The notes under the pieces were generated by a model that saw only the letters and a program-made list of their open reading frames with translations, was not told the DNA's origin and ran no database searches. The position numbers and the translations under genes were made by a program. A stretch of DNA of 64,000 nucleotides from Allobosea sp. BH3 (GTDB lineage Bacteria > Pseudomonadota > Alphaproteobacteria > Rhizobiales > Beijerinckiaceae): positions 248,001-312,000 of the forward strand of contig NZ_JAIMCA010000005.1 of assembly GCF_025499465.1 (NCBI RefSeq), in the 5' to 3' direction. Shown here one piece after another: positions 54,657 to 62,695 of the stretch. How positions within the stretch are numbered: the stretch's first letter is position 1; each line of letters starts with the position of its first letter.

Positions 54657-55163
54657 ATGTTGACCAAGCGCATTCCTGGAGGGCCCCGCCGGCAGGCGCG
54701 CTGGAACCTGGCCGCGACCCTGCTGGCGGTCATTTTCGCGAGCGATGCGGCGCTGGCCGCCCCGCAGGAGGCGCCGGGCGGCAGCGTCATGGTGCTGGTC
54801 GACCATGCCAAGGTCGTGCGGCTGCCCGAGAAGGCCCGCACCGTCATCGTCGGCAACCCGGCCATCGCCGACGTCACCGTCCAGCGCAATGGCGTGATGG
54901 TGGTGACGGGCAAGAGCTTCGGCGTGACCAACCTGATCGCGCTGGATTCCAGCGGCACTCTGCTCGCCGAATCCCTGGTGCGCGTCGGCGCCGCCTCGGA
55001 TGCCGTGCTCACGGTCCAGCGCGGCATGGAGCGCGAGAGCTATTCCTGCACGCCGGTCTGCCAGCCCTCGATGCAGCTTGGCGATGCTCAGAAGTATTTC
55101 GGCGAGGCCGGCACGCAGGCCAAGAGCCGCAACGCGCTGGCGACCGGCGCCGACGCCAAATAG
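54657..55163 (+). CDS. Pilus assembly protein with stand-alone secretin N-domain
   Basis: A 168-residue periplasmic protein: signal peptide (LAATLLAVIFASDAALA-AP) followed by one pilus-assembly N-terminal domain (VLVDHAKVVRLPEKARTVIV, GNPAIADVTVQRNGVMVVTG), clearly related to the N-domain of CpaC (IVELPRDAKEVFVANPKVAN). A C-terminal part with SCTPVCQPSMQLG may be disulfide-bonded. It likely interacts with the secretin or the pilus base. It is divergent from flp and precedes tadE by 165 bases. Confidence 0.85.
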   Translation: MLTKRIPGGPRRQARWNLAATLLAVIFASDAALAAPQEAPGGSVMVLVDHAKVVRLPEKARTVIVGNPAIADVTVQRNGVMVVTGKSFGVTNLIALDSSGTLLAESLVRVGAASDAVLTVQRGMERESYSCTPVCQPSMQLGDAQKYFGEAGTQAKSRNALATGADAK

Positions 55164-55228
55164 GCATTCCGATCAGAATATGAATCGCGCGCGTGAGAGA
55201 GGCCGCGCGGGCTGCCGTCCGAACAGGG

Positions 55229-55243
55229 TTAATCGAATCTTCA
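55229..55243 (+). promoter_or_regulatory. CtrA-like box upstream of tadE
   Basis: TTAA-TCGAATC-TTCA matches TTAA-N7-TTAA at 7 of 8 positions, 86 bases before the tadE start. It is the fourth such site in the pilus locus. Confidence 0.4.
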
Positions 55244-55328
55244 CCCTGCTTTTCGTGGCGGCGAGGCGCCTCTAACCGATCGGAAATTCTTTTGCATTAG
55301 AGATGATCTCGTCCGAGCCGAGCGCTCG

Positions 55329-55958
55329 ATGAGGCCATCGATGTTCGATCGCAACACACAAACCGCTCCTCTCGCAGGCAAGGTCCGACCGGCCGCCCGG
55401 CGACGCCGCTGGACTTTGCTCCGGCGCTTCAGGCGCTCGCAGGACGGCGCAACCGCGGTGGAATTTGGATTCATCGCGGCGCCGTTCCTGATGCTCCTCT
55501 GGGCGATCATCGAGACGGCGCTGATGTTCTGGACGACCCAGGTCCTGGAGGAGGCGCTGACGCAGGCGTCCCGCGTCGTGCTCACCGGCGAGTCCCGGGC
55601 GCTCTATGCCTCCAACAACGCTTCCGTGAATGCAGCGGCCTTTCGAGATGCGGTCTGCGCGCGGGCGCCGCTGGGTCTCGTCGACTGCACGAAGCTGGCC
55701 ATCGACGTGCGCACCTATGCGAGCTTCGGCGCGGCCAGCTCCGGCACCTCCAGCAGCAATCCGCTCGCCGGCGGCGGGCTCAACACGAACACCTTCTCCT
55801 ACAGCCCGCCGGGATCCAACCAGATCGTCGTGATCCGGGCTGCGCTCGACTACAGTCTCTTCCTGACGAGCTGGGCCTCAACCTCCCTCGCCAATATCGG
55901 TCCCGGTCGCCGCGGCATCGTCGCGAGCGTCGCCCTTCGCACGGAGCCCTTCGTCTGA
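55329..55958 (+). CDS. tadE: TadE-like minor pseudopilin
   Basis: A 209-residue TadE-family protein. A basic N-terminus (RRRRWTLLRRFRRSQDG) ends in Gly before ATAVEFGFIAAPFLMLLWAI, a pilin-like hydrophobic stretch with Glu at +5 that CpaA should process. The remainder is a periplasmic domain with paired Cys (AVCARAPLGLVDCTKL). ATGs at 55329 and 55341 are both possible starts. Its stop overlaps the next start (TGATG). Confidence 0.88.
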   Translation: MRPSMFDRNTQTAPLAGKVRPAARRRRWTLLRRFRRSQDGATAVEFGFIAAPFLMLLWAIIETALMFWTTQVLEEALTQASRVVLTGESRALYASNNASVNAAAFRDAVCARAPLGLVDCTKLAIDVRTYASFGAASSGTSSSNPLAGGGLNTNTFSYSPPGSNQIVVIRAALDYSLFLTSWASTSLANIGPGRRGIVASVALRTEPFV

Positions 55959-56569
55959 TGTCGGTCGCCAGGCAAAACAGCCCGCTGCTTCGCCTCTTGC
56001 GTCGCTTCCGCCGTGCGCGCGACGGCGTGGCGATCGTCGAGTTCGCCATGGTGCTGCCCTTCCTGATGATCGCCTATTGCGGGCTGGTCGATGTCGCGCA
56101 ACTCGTCATGGTCAATCGCAAGGTCACGCTGCTCACCTCGACCCTGAGCGATCTTACGGCGCGGATGCAGTCGGCTCCCGTTGCGGAGATCAGCAACATC
56201 TTCGAAGCCGCCCGCACGGTCCTGCTGCCCTATGACGCAACCCGGGCCAGCATGGTCATCGCCAGCGTCGTGATCGACTCCGCCGGCGTCGGGCGCATCT
56301 GCTGGAGCAGCAGCTATCCGGCGGGCACGCCGGCGCCGGCGCGCGGCACCACGGTCGTCTTGCCCGACAGCGTCCGGATTCCCAGCACCTCGGTGATCAT
56401 GGCGCGTGCGAGCTATCGCTTCACGCCGATCATCGGCGAGGTCGTCACCGGCCCGGTGACGCTGGGCGACAACCCGATCTACGCACGTCCTCGCAACGGC
56501 AAGGCCGATGGCTCCGCCTCCATCGAGCAGATCGTCCGCAGCGACGTGAACGCCTGCCCCGCCTTCTGA
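55958..56569 (+). CDS. TadE/TadG-like minor pseudopilin
   Basis: A 203-residue second TadE-type protein. N-terminal RRFRRARDG is followed by VAIVEFAMVLPFLMIAYCGL, again a pilin-like segment with Glu+5. The periplasmic part contains two Cys (ICWSSS, NACPAF at the C-terminus). It is translationally coupled to tadE by a one-base overlap. A large TadG with a von Willebrand domain is not present in the window and may lie elsewhere. Confidence 0.85.
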   Translation: MSVARQNSPLLRLLRRFRRARDGVAIVEFAMVLPFLMIAYCGLVDVAQLVMVNRKVTLLTSTLSDLTARMQSAPVAEISNIFEAARTVLLPYDATRASMVIASVVIDSAGVGRICWSSSYPAGTPAPARGTTVVLPDSVRIPSTSVIMARASYRFTPIIGEVVTGPVTLGDNPIYARPRNGKADGSASIEQIVRSDVNACPAF

Positions 56570-56570
56570 T

Positions 56571-57482
56571 TCAAGGGCAGTTCCCTTCGCCGATCAGGGC
56601 CGCGATCTCCGCCCGATAGGGAATGCTGGGCTGCGCGCCGGGGCGCGTGCAGGCGATCGAGCCGGCCGCGAGGCCGTTCTGCAGGGCTTCAGCGAAAGCA
56701 CGCCCATCCGCCAGCGCAGCGGCGAAGGCGCCTGTAAAGCTGTCGCCAGCCGCGACCGTATCGACCACCGCGACATGCGGAGCCGGCCGGCGATGGCGGA
56801 CTCCGTTCTGCCAGGCGACGGTGCCCTCCGCCCCCAGCGTCGCGACCGCGGCGATGCCGCGCTCGGCGTCGAGCCTCCGCGCGATCGCCTCGGGTTCCCG
56901 CTCCGGCCATCCGAGTGCCTGCGCCAGGACCAGCGCCTCGTGCTCATTGACGATCATCATGTCGAGACAGGCGAGGAGCGCCTCGGACGGAGCTTCCGCC
57001 GGGGCGAGGTTGAGGATCACGCGCCCCCCGGCCGCTTTCATGGCCTGCGCGGCGGCAAGATTCGCAGGGGCCGGCACCTCGCATTGCAGCAGCAGGATGT
57101 TGTCTGCACCGAGCGACATTTGCTTCAGCGCGCCGGGCTCGGCAGACGCATTGGCGCCGGCCGCGACGATGATCTGGTTGGCGCCCTCGCGGTCGATGGC
57201 GATGAAGGCCGCGCCCGTCGGCTGATCGAGGCGAGCGACGCCGGAAAGATCGACGCCGTCCTTCGCCAGCAACGCGAGAGCCGCCTCGCCGAAGCCGTCG
57301 TGCCCGACCGCGCCGACCAGTGCGACGTCGGCTCCCGCGCGCCGCGCGGCCAGTGCCTGGTTCGCGCCCTTGCCGCCGGGATGCACCGAATAGCCGGGCC
57401 CGAGCACGGTCTCGCCAGCGCCCGGCAGCCGCTCCACCGGCGTCACCAGATCGATGTTGATCGAGCCGAAGACGACGATCAT
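56571..57482 (-). CDS. rbsK: Ribokinase-type PfkB sugar kinase
   Basis: Phosphorylates ribose or a similar sugar in the cytoplasm. The 303 residues show the PfkB signatures VHPGGKGANQALAARRAGAD near residue 35 and VDTVAAGDSFTGAFAAALAD with the catalytic Asp near the C-terminus; IVVFGSINIDLV at the start is typical of RbsK. The ATG overlaps the stop of the upstream kinase (ATGA at 57479-57482), so the pair is coupled. No ribose transporter is in the window, so substrate is uncertain. Convergent with the TadE/G-like gene. Confidence 0.88.
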   Translation of the reverse strand: MIVVFGSINIDLVTPVERLPGAGETVLGPGYSVHPGGKGANQALAARRAGADVALVGAVGHDGFGEAALALLAKDGVDLSGVARLDQPTGAAFIAIDREGANQIIVAAGANASAEPGALKQMSLGADNILLLQCEVPAPANLAAAQAMKAAGGRVILNLAPAEAPSEALLACLDMMIVNEHEALVLAQALGWPEREPEAIARRLDAERGIAAVATLGAEGTVAWQNGVRHRRPAPHVAVVDTVAAGDSFTGAFAAALADGRAFAEALQNGLAAGSIACTRPGAQPSIPYRAEIAALIGEGNCP

Positions 57483-58375
57483 GCGACCAGGCCGGCAGCC
57501 AGGCGCCTGACACCGGCGATGAAGGCCGCTTCCGGCGTCGTCGTCCGCACGGTGAGGCCGGCTGCGGCGAGCTCGCCGCCATAGCTTTCCGCGAGCGCGC
57601 CGTCGGCGACGAGATGGATCTCGGTCCTCTTGCCGAACAGCGATCGCGCCCCCGCGATCTCCTGCCCGACCAGCAATGCCGACAGATAGGGGCCGACCGC
57701 CCCGCCCGGCATCCGCCCGGCGAGCACCTCGGTACGCGCGGCGAAGGCGCTGTTGAGCAGGCCGCCGGCGCGCGTGGCAGCAGCGCGTCCCCGCGCGGCG
57801 CCGTCCGCCGCATCGCTCCCTGCGGGTGCTTCGGCCAGCCGGCCCAGGATCGAGCTCTCGCGCAGGAGCCCATAGACCTCCCCGGTCATGAAGCTGGCGA
57901 AGCGGGTGATGCGCCCGCCCTTGATCTCGGCCCATTTCGAATGCGTGCCCGGCAGGCAGGCGAGGCCGTCCGTCAGCCGGAGGCCGACGATCAGCGTCTC
58001 CTCGCCGCGCATCACGTCGAAGGCGCCATCATCGCAGCTCAAGCCAGGCAGGATCGTTGCCGTCGTGCTGCCGTCAAGCTCGACCCGGATCGCCGCGGCG
58101 GCGATCTCCTCTGGCGAGGCGGGACAGGCCGCATAGGCTGCCTCGACCCAGCCGTTTCGGCTTCCCACCATGCCGGCGAGCACGATCGGGGCATCGGGAG
58201 CTGCGCGCCGGAAATCGCCTGCCAGCGCCTCGAAGGCGGCGGGATAGCCGCCCGCCGGCACCGACTGGATGCCCTGATCGGCGATGCGGCGCTGCATCAC
58301 CTCGCCTGTCTCCGAGATCAGGAAGGCTCGTGCGCGGGTCGTACCCCAGTCGAGCGCGATCAGAGGTTTCGGCAT
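57479..58375 (-). CDS. dgoK: 2-dehydro-3-deoxygalactonokinase
   Basis: Phosphorylates 2-keto-3-deoxygalactonate in the De Ley-Doudoroff pathway of galactose use. The 298 residues match DgoK: ALDWGTTRARAFLISETGEV at the N-terminus, VLAGMVGSRNGWVEAAYAAC, CLPGTHSKWAEI and FASFMTGEVYGLLRESSILG. ATG 58375 is chosen over an upstream TTG. It overlaps the ribokinase by 4 bases. The aldolase partner dgoA is not present here. The divergent gene is an aldose 1-epimerase, consistent with a galactose or related-sugar cluster. Confidence 0.92.
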   Translation of the reverse strand: MPKPLIALDWGTTRARAFLISETGEVMQRRIADQGIQSVPAGGYPAAFEALAGDFRRAAPDAPIVLAGMVGSRNGWVEAAYAACPASPEEIAAAAIRVELDGSTTATILPGLSCDDGAFDVMRGEETLIVGLRLTDGLACLPGTHSKWAEIKGGRITRFASFMTGEVYGLLRESSILGRLAEAPAGSDAADGAARGRAAATRAGGLLNSAFAARTEVLAGRMPGGAVGPYLSALLVGQEIAGARSLFGKRTEIHLVADGALAESYGGELAAAGLTVRTTTPEAAFIAGVRRLAAGLVA

Positions 58376-58520
58376 GGCGGGTTCCGGCAAAGGCAGGCCT
58401 GAAAAAGGGGGGCAACTCTCTTAGCCGCGCCGGCCCTGGTCAAGAGCAGGCGGCTTGTGCCCGCCTCGCGATCGCGGCAACGCTCCTGTCAGGCGTCAAC
58501 GGATGAATCGGAGGGTTACA

Positions 58521-59420
58521 ATGCTCGAATTGCAGGCTGGTGGCCTCGATGCGACCGTCGTTCCCGATGCGGGTGGCATCGTCTCGCGCCTGCGCTGGCG
58601 CGGGCCGGACGGGCGCCTGCACGATATCCTGCGCCCCTCGCCCGGTGGAGCCCCAACGACAGCCTCGCCCAACTTTTTCGGCAGCTGGGCGATGCTGCCC
58701 TTCGCGAACCGCGCCTTCGGCAGCACGGTCGATGACGGGACCAGCCGCTTCCTCGTCCCCGCGAACGATCCGGCCGGCACGATCCACGGCTTCGGCTGGC
58801 AGTCGACCTGGGAGGTGCTGCGGTATGACCGCGGTCATACCGTCCTCGAACACCGGCGCATCCAAGGCCCGGACCCCTACCGCTATCGTGCGCGGCAGGA
58901 GATCGAACTCGACGAGGCCGGCATGACCATTCGCCTCTCGATCACGAACGAGGCGCAGACGGCACTCCCCTTCGGCATCGGCCATCACCCCTGGTTTCCC
59001 TGCGCCGCCGATACCCGCCTCGCCATGCGGGCGACAGGCGCGCTTGTCTTCGGCGAGGCCTTCCGCGCGATCGGGCAACAAGCCTTTAGCGATGGCGGGC
59101 CTTATGTGGCCGCACCGGCTTTCCGCTCGGACGGGGTGACGGCCTGGAGCTTCCTCGGATGGGATGGCCGCGCCCGGATCGAGACGCCCTCGAGCGGCCT
59201 CGCCATCACGCTCAGCGCCAGCGAAACCCTGAACTGCCCCGTGGTCTGGGCGCCGGCCGGCGCGGATTTCCTCTGCGTCGAGCCACAAAGCCACGCCATC
59301 GGAGCTCCGAGCGAGCCGGCTGCGCGGACTGCCGCGCCACTGCAGCGGCTCGCACCGGGCGAAACGCTGGAAGGCTGGCTCAGGATCGCGCCGGGAGCGA
59401 TCCGGCCTCAGAGCATCTGA
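58521..59420 (+). CDS. Aldose 1-epimerase family protein
   Basis: A 299-residue galactose mutarotase-like enzyme that interconverts anomers of free sugars. Landmarks of the GalM fold: NFFGSWAMLPFANRAF, the substrate-binding His in GTIHGFGWQSTWEV and in GIGHHPWFP, and the C-terminal FLCVEPQSHAIGA with the catalytic Glu. GGAGGG lies six bases before ATG 58521. Its stop codon lies inside the palindrome at 59412-59458. It is divergent from dgoK-rbsK and probably in the same pathway. Confidence 0.9.
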   Translation: MLELQAGGLDATVVPDAGGIVSRLRWRGPDGRLHDILRPSPGGAPTTASPNFFGSWAMLPFANRAFGSTVDDGTSRFLVPANDPAGTIHGFGWQSTWEVLRYDRGHTVLEHRRIQGPDPYRYRARQEIELDEAGMTIRLSITNEAQTALPFGIGHHPWFPCAADTRLAMRATGALVFGEAFRAIGQQAFSDGGPYVAAPAFRSDGVTAWSFLGWDGRARIETPSSGLAITLSASETLNCPVVWAPAGADFLCVEPQSHAIGAPSEPAARTAAPLQRLAPGETLEGWLRIAPGAIRPQSI

Positions 59421-59458
59421 CCGAAAGTGGAACTCACTTTTCGGAAAAATCAGATGCT
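59412..59458. repeat. Long nested palindrome (family R2) containing the epimerase stop codon
   Basis: Outer arms AGCATCTGA (59412-59420) and TCAGATGCT (59450-59458) are perfect; inner arms CCGAAAGTG and CACTTTTCGG pair with one bulge. The TGA stop of the epimerase gene is the end of the left outer arm. Probably also acts as a terminator. Confidence 0.8.
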
Positions 59459-59508
59459 GAAACAACGAGCTAGATCGTCACTTTGCGTCCGATAGAACGC
59501 GCGGCGAT

Positions 59509-60228
59509 TTAGCGCCAGCCGCCTCTGCTCGGGTAGTTATAGTAGGGCTGGTAGCCATAGGCGTTGGCCGGCAGGCTCGGCCGCAGCAGAATCTGGCCGC
59601 GCGCAGCTTCCCAGCCGCCATACCGCTGACGCTCCTGCACGACGATCTGATCATGGTAGCGCTGCTGCGCCTTGGCGATCTTGGACTTCGCCATCTGGGA
59701 ACTGGCCACCTTGGAGCTGGCGATCCGGGAATTGGTCGGCGAGGCTTTCGCGATCTTGGCCTTGGAGCTGGTCGAGGCCCTGGCGAAGCGCGAGAGGCTG
59801 TCGTTGACGGAGCCGTTCAGCGCGATCCGCGTCTGGCCGTAGCCATGCTTCTTGACGAGCGCGAAGAGCTTGGCGGCATTGGCGGGGTGCAGCCGGATGC
59901 AGCCATGCGAGGCAGGCCGGCCGAGCGCGCCGACGGATGTCGTGCCGTGGATGGCATAGCCGCCATGGAAGAACACCGAATGCGGCATCGCGCCGTCATA
60001 TTTGCGCGAATACCAGCTCTTCTCGAGCCGGATCGGCCGATAGACCCCGGTTGGGGTGCGGAAACCCTTGCGGCCCGAGGAGATTTTCCAGTTGTAGGCC
60101 TCGCCGTCGGAGGTGGTGACCTGCATGCGCTGGGCGGCGAGGTCGATCTGGACGTCGATGCCGGCTTGGGCGGAGCTGCCGAAAAGGGCGGCGATCAACA
60201 GGGCAAGACAACCGAGTACGCGACGCAT
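59509..60228 (-). CDS. L,D-transpeptidase (YkuD family)
   Basis: Forms 3-3 cross-links in peptidoglycan or attaches proteins to it, in the periplasm. The 239 residues start with a signal peptide (CLALLIAALFGSSAQA-GI), then the YkuD domain with catalytic HGTTSVGALGRPASHGCIRL (Cys nucleophile in SHGCIRLH). The C-terminal third is an unusual Lys/Ala/Ser-rich stretch (SKVASSQMAKSKIAKAQQ). ATG 60228 has GAGGAG eight bases upstream; a GTG at 60237 is too close to it. Confidence 0.92.
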   Translation of the reverse strand: MRRVLGCLALLIAALFGSSAQAGIDVQIDLAAQRMQVTTSDGEAYNWKISSGRKGFRTPTGVYRPIRLEKSWYSRKYDGAMPHSVFFHGGYAIHGTTSVGALGRPASHGCIRLHPANAAKLFALVKKHGYGQTRIALNGSVNDSLSRFARASTSSKAKIAKASPTNSRIASSKVASSQMAKSKIAKAQQRYHDQIVVQERQRYGGWEAARGQILLRPSLPANAYGYQPYYNYPSRGGWR

Positions 60229-60369
60229 CACTCTCACTCCTCAGAACTCAACGGGGATGAGGCGTTGGCGCAGGCGCGAGGCCGTCGCCCAAAGGCCCTA
60301 CGTTGACTCTAGGAAAGCGCGCCTGAGGCGGGAATGTAAAGCGTCAAGGCGGATCGTGGTTTCCGCGCG

Positions 60370-61215
60370 TCAGATCATCGGCAGCGAATGCGGCTTCCGG
60401 CCGCGCGGGAAGGCGGCGTCGATCCGGGAGATGTCCTCGGCCGAAAGTACGAGCCCGGCCGCGCCGGCATTGTCCTCGACATGGGCCGCTTTCCCGGCCT
60501 TCGGGATGGCGAAGACGCTGGGGCGGCGAGTCAGGAAGGCGAGCGCGACCTGCCGGGGCGTCGCGCCATGAGCCTCGGCGATTTCGGCGAGCACCTTGCC
60601 CTGCGCGCTGCCGGCCGCAGGAAAATCGTCATGGCCGAAGGGGCTGTAGGCGGTGACGGCGACGCCGTTGCGCTCGCTCCAGGGGATCACCGCATGCTCG
60701 ATGGCGCGTTCGCACAGATGATAGAGCACCTGGTTGCAGGCGATCAGGCCCGGGCCCGACGCGTCGAGAGCCTCGTCGAGATCGTCCTCGTCGAAATTGC
60801 TGACGCCCCAGGAGAGGATCTTGCCCTCCCGCTTCAGGTCCTCGAAGGCAGCGAAGGTCTCTTCCAGCGGATGCGGGCCGCGCCAGTGCAGCAGGTAGCA
60901 GTCGAGCCGGTCGGTCTTCAGATGCTTCAACGAGCGCTCGCAGGCGGCGCGCACGCCCTGCCGCGAGGCGTTGTGCGGCAAGACCTTCGAGACGAGAAAG
61001 ACCTCGTCGCGCCGCCCGGCGATGGCCTCGCCGATGATCGCCTCCGAAAGGCCGTCGCCATACATCTCGGCGGTGTCGATATGGGAAAGGCCGAGATCGA
61101 GCCCGCGCCGGAGCGCTGCGATCGCCTCCGTCCGGTCGCCACGCTCGATATACCAGCTGCCCTGGCCAATGGCGGGAACGCTGCGTCCGGTGGAGCCGAA
61201 GGGATGACCGGTCAT
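60370..61215 (-). CDS. Aldo/keto reductase
   Basis: A 281-residue NADPH-dependent oxidoreductase with a TIM barrel. The catalytic Asp-Tyr-Lys-His tetrad is visible: HIDTAEMYGDG (Asp, Tyr), VFLVSKVLP (Lys) and YLLHWRG (His). The cofactor region PSVFAIPKAGKAAHVEDNAG is near the C-terminus. ATG 61215 is chosen; the frame extends upstream into folC without a ribosome binding site. It is 31 bases after folC on the same strand, so it may be the last gene of the accD-folC transcription unit. Confidence 0.9.
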   Translation of the reverse strand: MTGHPFGSTGRSVPAIGQGSWYIERGDRTEAIAALRRGLDLGLSHIDTAEMYGDGLSEAIIGEAIAGRRDEVFLVSKVLPHNASRQGVRAACERSLKHLKTDRLDCYLLHWRGPHPLEETFAAFEDLKREGKILSWGVSNFDEDDLDEALDASGPGLIACNQVLYHLCERAIEHAVIPWSERNGVAVTAYSPFGHDDFPAAGSAQGKVLAEIAEAHGATPRQVALAFLTRRPSVFAIPKAGKAAHVEDNAGAAGLVLSAEDISRIDAAFPRGRKPHSLPMI

Positions 61216-61246
61216 GCTGTCCTCTTCGTTTCGGACGCGGAACGCA

Positions 61247-62569
61247 TCATTCCGGGGGCGTTCCATTGGCCGAGAGCACCTCGCCCGCGAGATAGAGCGA
61301 GCCGCAGATCAGGATGCGCGGCGGCGCCGGCCAGTCCTGCGCGGCGATCAGGCGCAGAGCCTGCTCGACAGAGCCGGAAGCCTCGGCGGTGAGGCCGGCG
61401 CTGCGCGCCGCTGCCGCGACCTCTTCGGCCGGGCGCGCCGCGAGCGAATTCTGGATCGGCACCGCGTAGAGCCGTTGGGCCAGCCCATTGAAATGGCCGA
61501 GCGTGGCGGCGGCGTCCTTGGTCGAGAGCAGCCCCGCGATCATCACCAGCGGCGCCGGGTTGCGGTCGGCGAGATCGGCCATGGCCTGCGCCAGCACACG
61601 CCCCCCATCGGGATTGTGGCCGCCGTCGAGCCAGAGCTCGGCCCTTGGGGGGATCAGCTCGGTGAGCCGACCGCGCGCCAGCCTTTGCAGCCTTGCCGGC
61701 CAATCGGCATGCCGCATGCCGTCCTCGAAGGCCCGCGTGGGCAGGGCGCCGTAGCCGGCCGCCCGCAGTGCCGCGATGGCGGTCCCGGCATTGATGTGCT
61801 GGTGGCGGCCCGCGAGCCTGGGCAGCGGCAGGTCGAGCAGCCCGTCCTGGTCCTCGTAGACCAGCCTTCCGCCGGCCTCGTGGACGTTGAAGTCCTGCGC
61901 ACCGACCAGGATTTTCGAGGCTCCGGCGCGCTCGGCGGCCGCCTCGAGCACGGCGGTCGGCTCCGGCTCTTGCGGTGCGATCACGGCCGGCGCACCGCGC
62001 TTGAAGATGCCGGCCTTCTCGCCGGCGATCTTGGTGACGGTGTCGCCGAGATATTCGGAATGGTCGAGCGAGACCGGCGTCACCACCGTGCAGGCCGGAT
62101 GGGCCACGATATTCGTTGCGTCGAAGCGCCCGCCGAGGCCAACCTCCAGCAGCAGCACATCCGCAGGGTTCTCGGCGAAGAGCAGCATCGCGGCTGCCGT
62201 CGTCATCTCGAAGAAGGTGATCGGATCGCCGGCATTGATGCGCTCGCAGCGCTCCAGCGCCTCGACGAGCTTGTCCTCGTCGACGAAGCGACCGCCGCCG
62301 GGCGCCCCCAGCCGGATGCGCTCATGGAAGCGCACGAGATGCGGCGAGATATAGACATGGACCGAGAGGCCCGCCGCCTCGAGGATCGCCCGCATGAAGG
62401 CGATGGTCGAGCCCTTGCCGTTGGTGCCGGCGACATGGATCACCGGCGGCAGACGCTTCTGCGGATCGCCGAGGCGCTCCAGCAGCGTGAGGATACGGCC
62501 GAGCGAAAGGTCGATCAGCTTGGGGTGCAGCGCCATGAAGCGCGCCAGCACCGTATCGGAAGACCCCAT
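61247..62569 (-). CDS. folC: Bifunctional dihydrofolate synthase/folylpolyglutamate synthase
   Basis: Adds glutamate to dihydropteroate and to folates. The 440 residues contain the Mur-ligase ATP loop HVAGTNGKGSTIAFMRAILE, the SPHLVRFHERIRL segment, LLEVGLGGRFDATNI and the C-domain ligand region WLDGGHNPDG. Length is typical. It follows accD with only an R1 repeat between, the conserved trp-accD-folC order of proteobacteria. Confidence 0.95.
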   Translation of the reverse strand: MGSSDTVLARFMALHPKLIDLSLGRILTLLERLGDPQKRLPPVIHVAGTNGKGSTIAFMRAILEAAGLSVHVYISPHLVRFHERIRLGAPGGGRFVDEDKLVEALERCERINAGDPITFFEMTTAAAMLLFAENPADVLLLEVGLGGRFDATNIVAHPACTVVTPVSLDHSEYLGDTVTKIAGEKAGIFKRGAPAVIAPQEPEPTAVLEAAAERAGASKILVGAQDFNVHEAGGRLVYEDQDGLLDLPLPRLAGRHQHINAGTAIAALRAAGYGALPTRAFEDGMRHADWPARLQRLARGRLTELIPPRAELWLDGGHNPDGGRVLAQAMADLADRNPAPLVMIAGLLSTKDAAATLGHFNGLAQRLYAVPIQNSLAARPAEEVAAAARSAGLTAEASGSVEQALRLIAAQDWPAPPRILICGSLYLAGEVLSANGTPPE

Positions 62570-62590
62570 GGCGCGACCGTCCGGCGGCTA

Positions 62591-62692
62591 GAGCATTTTC
62601 GAGCGAAGTGGGCACCGGTTCGCGTGAAGAAAATGCGACGAAACAAATAGTTAGAGCATTTTCGCGATTCGAGGAAACGCGGAAATGCTCCA
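62591..62692. repeat. Dispersed intergenic repeat, family R1
   Basis: AGCATTTTCGAGCGAAGTGG, then GAAAATGCG, then a 13-base hairpin GAGCATTTTCGCG (62654-62666) with CGCGGAAATGCTC (62678-62690; one mismatch). It fills the whole accD-folC gap. Confidence 0.85.
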
Positions 62693-62695
62693 GGC

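Noticed and set aside
54455..55027. Minus-strand open frames crossing the flp upstream region
   Set aside because: No ribosome binding site, no recognisable domain, and they run antisense to the clear pilus gene at 54657.
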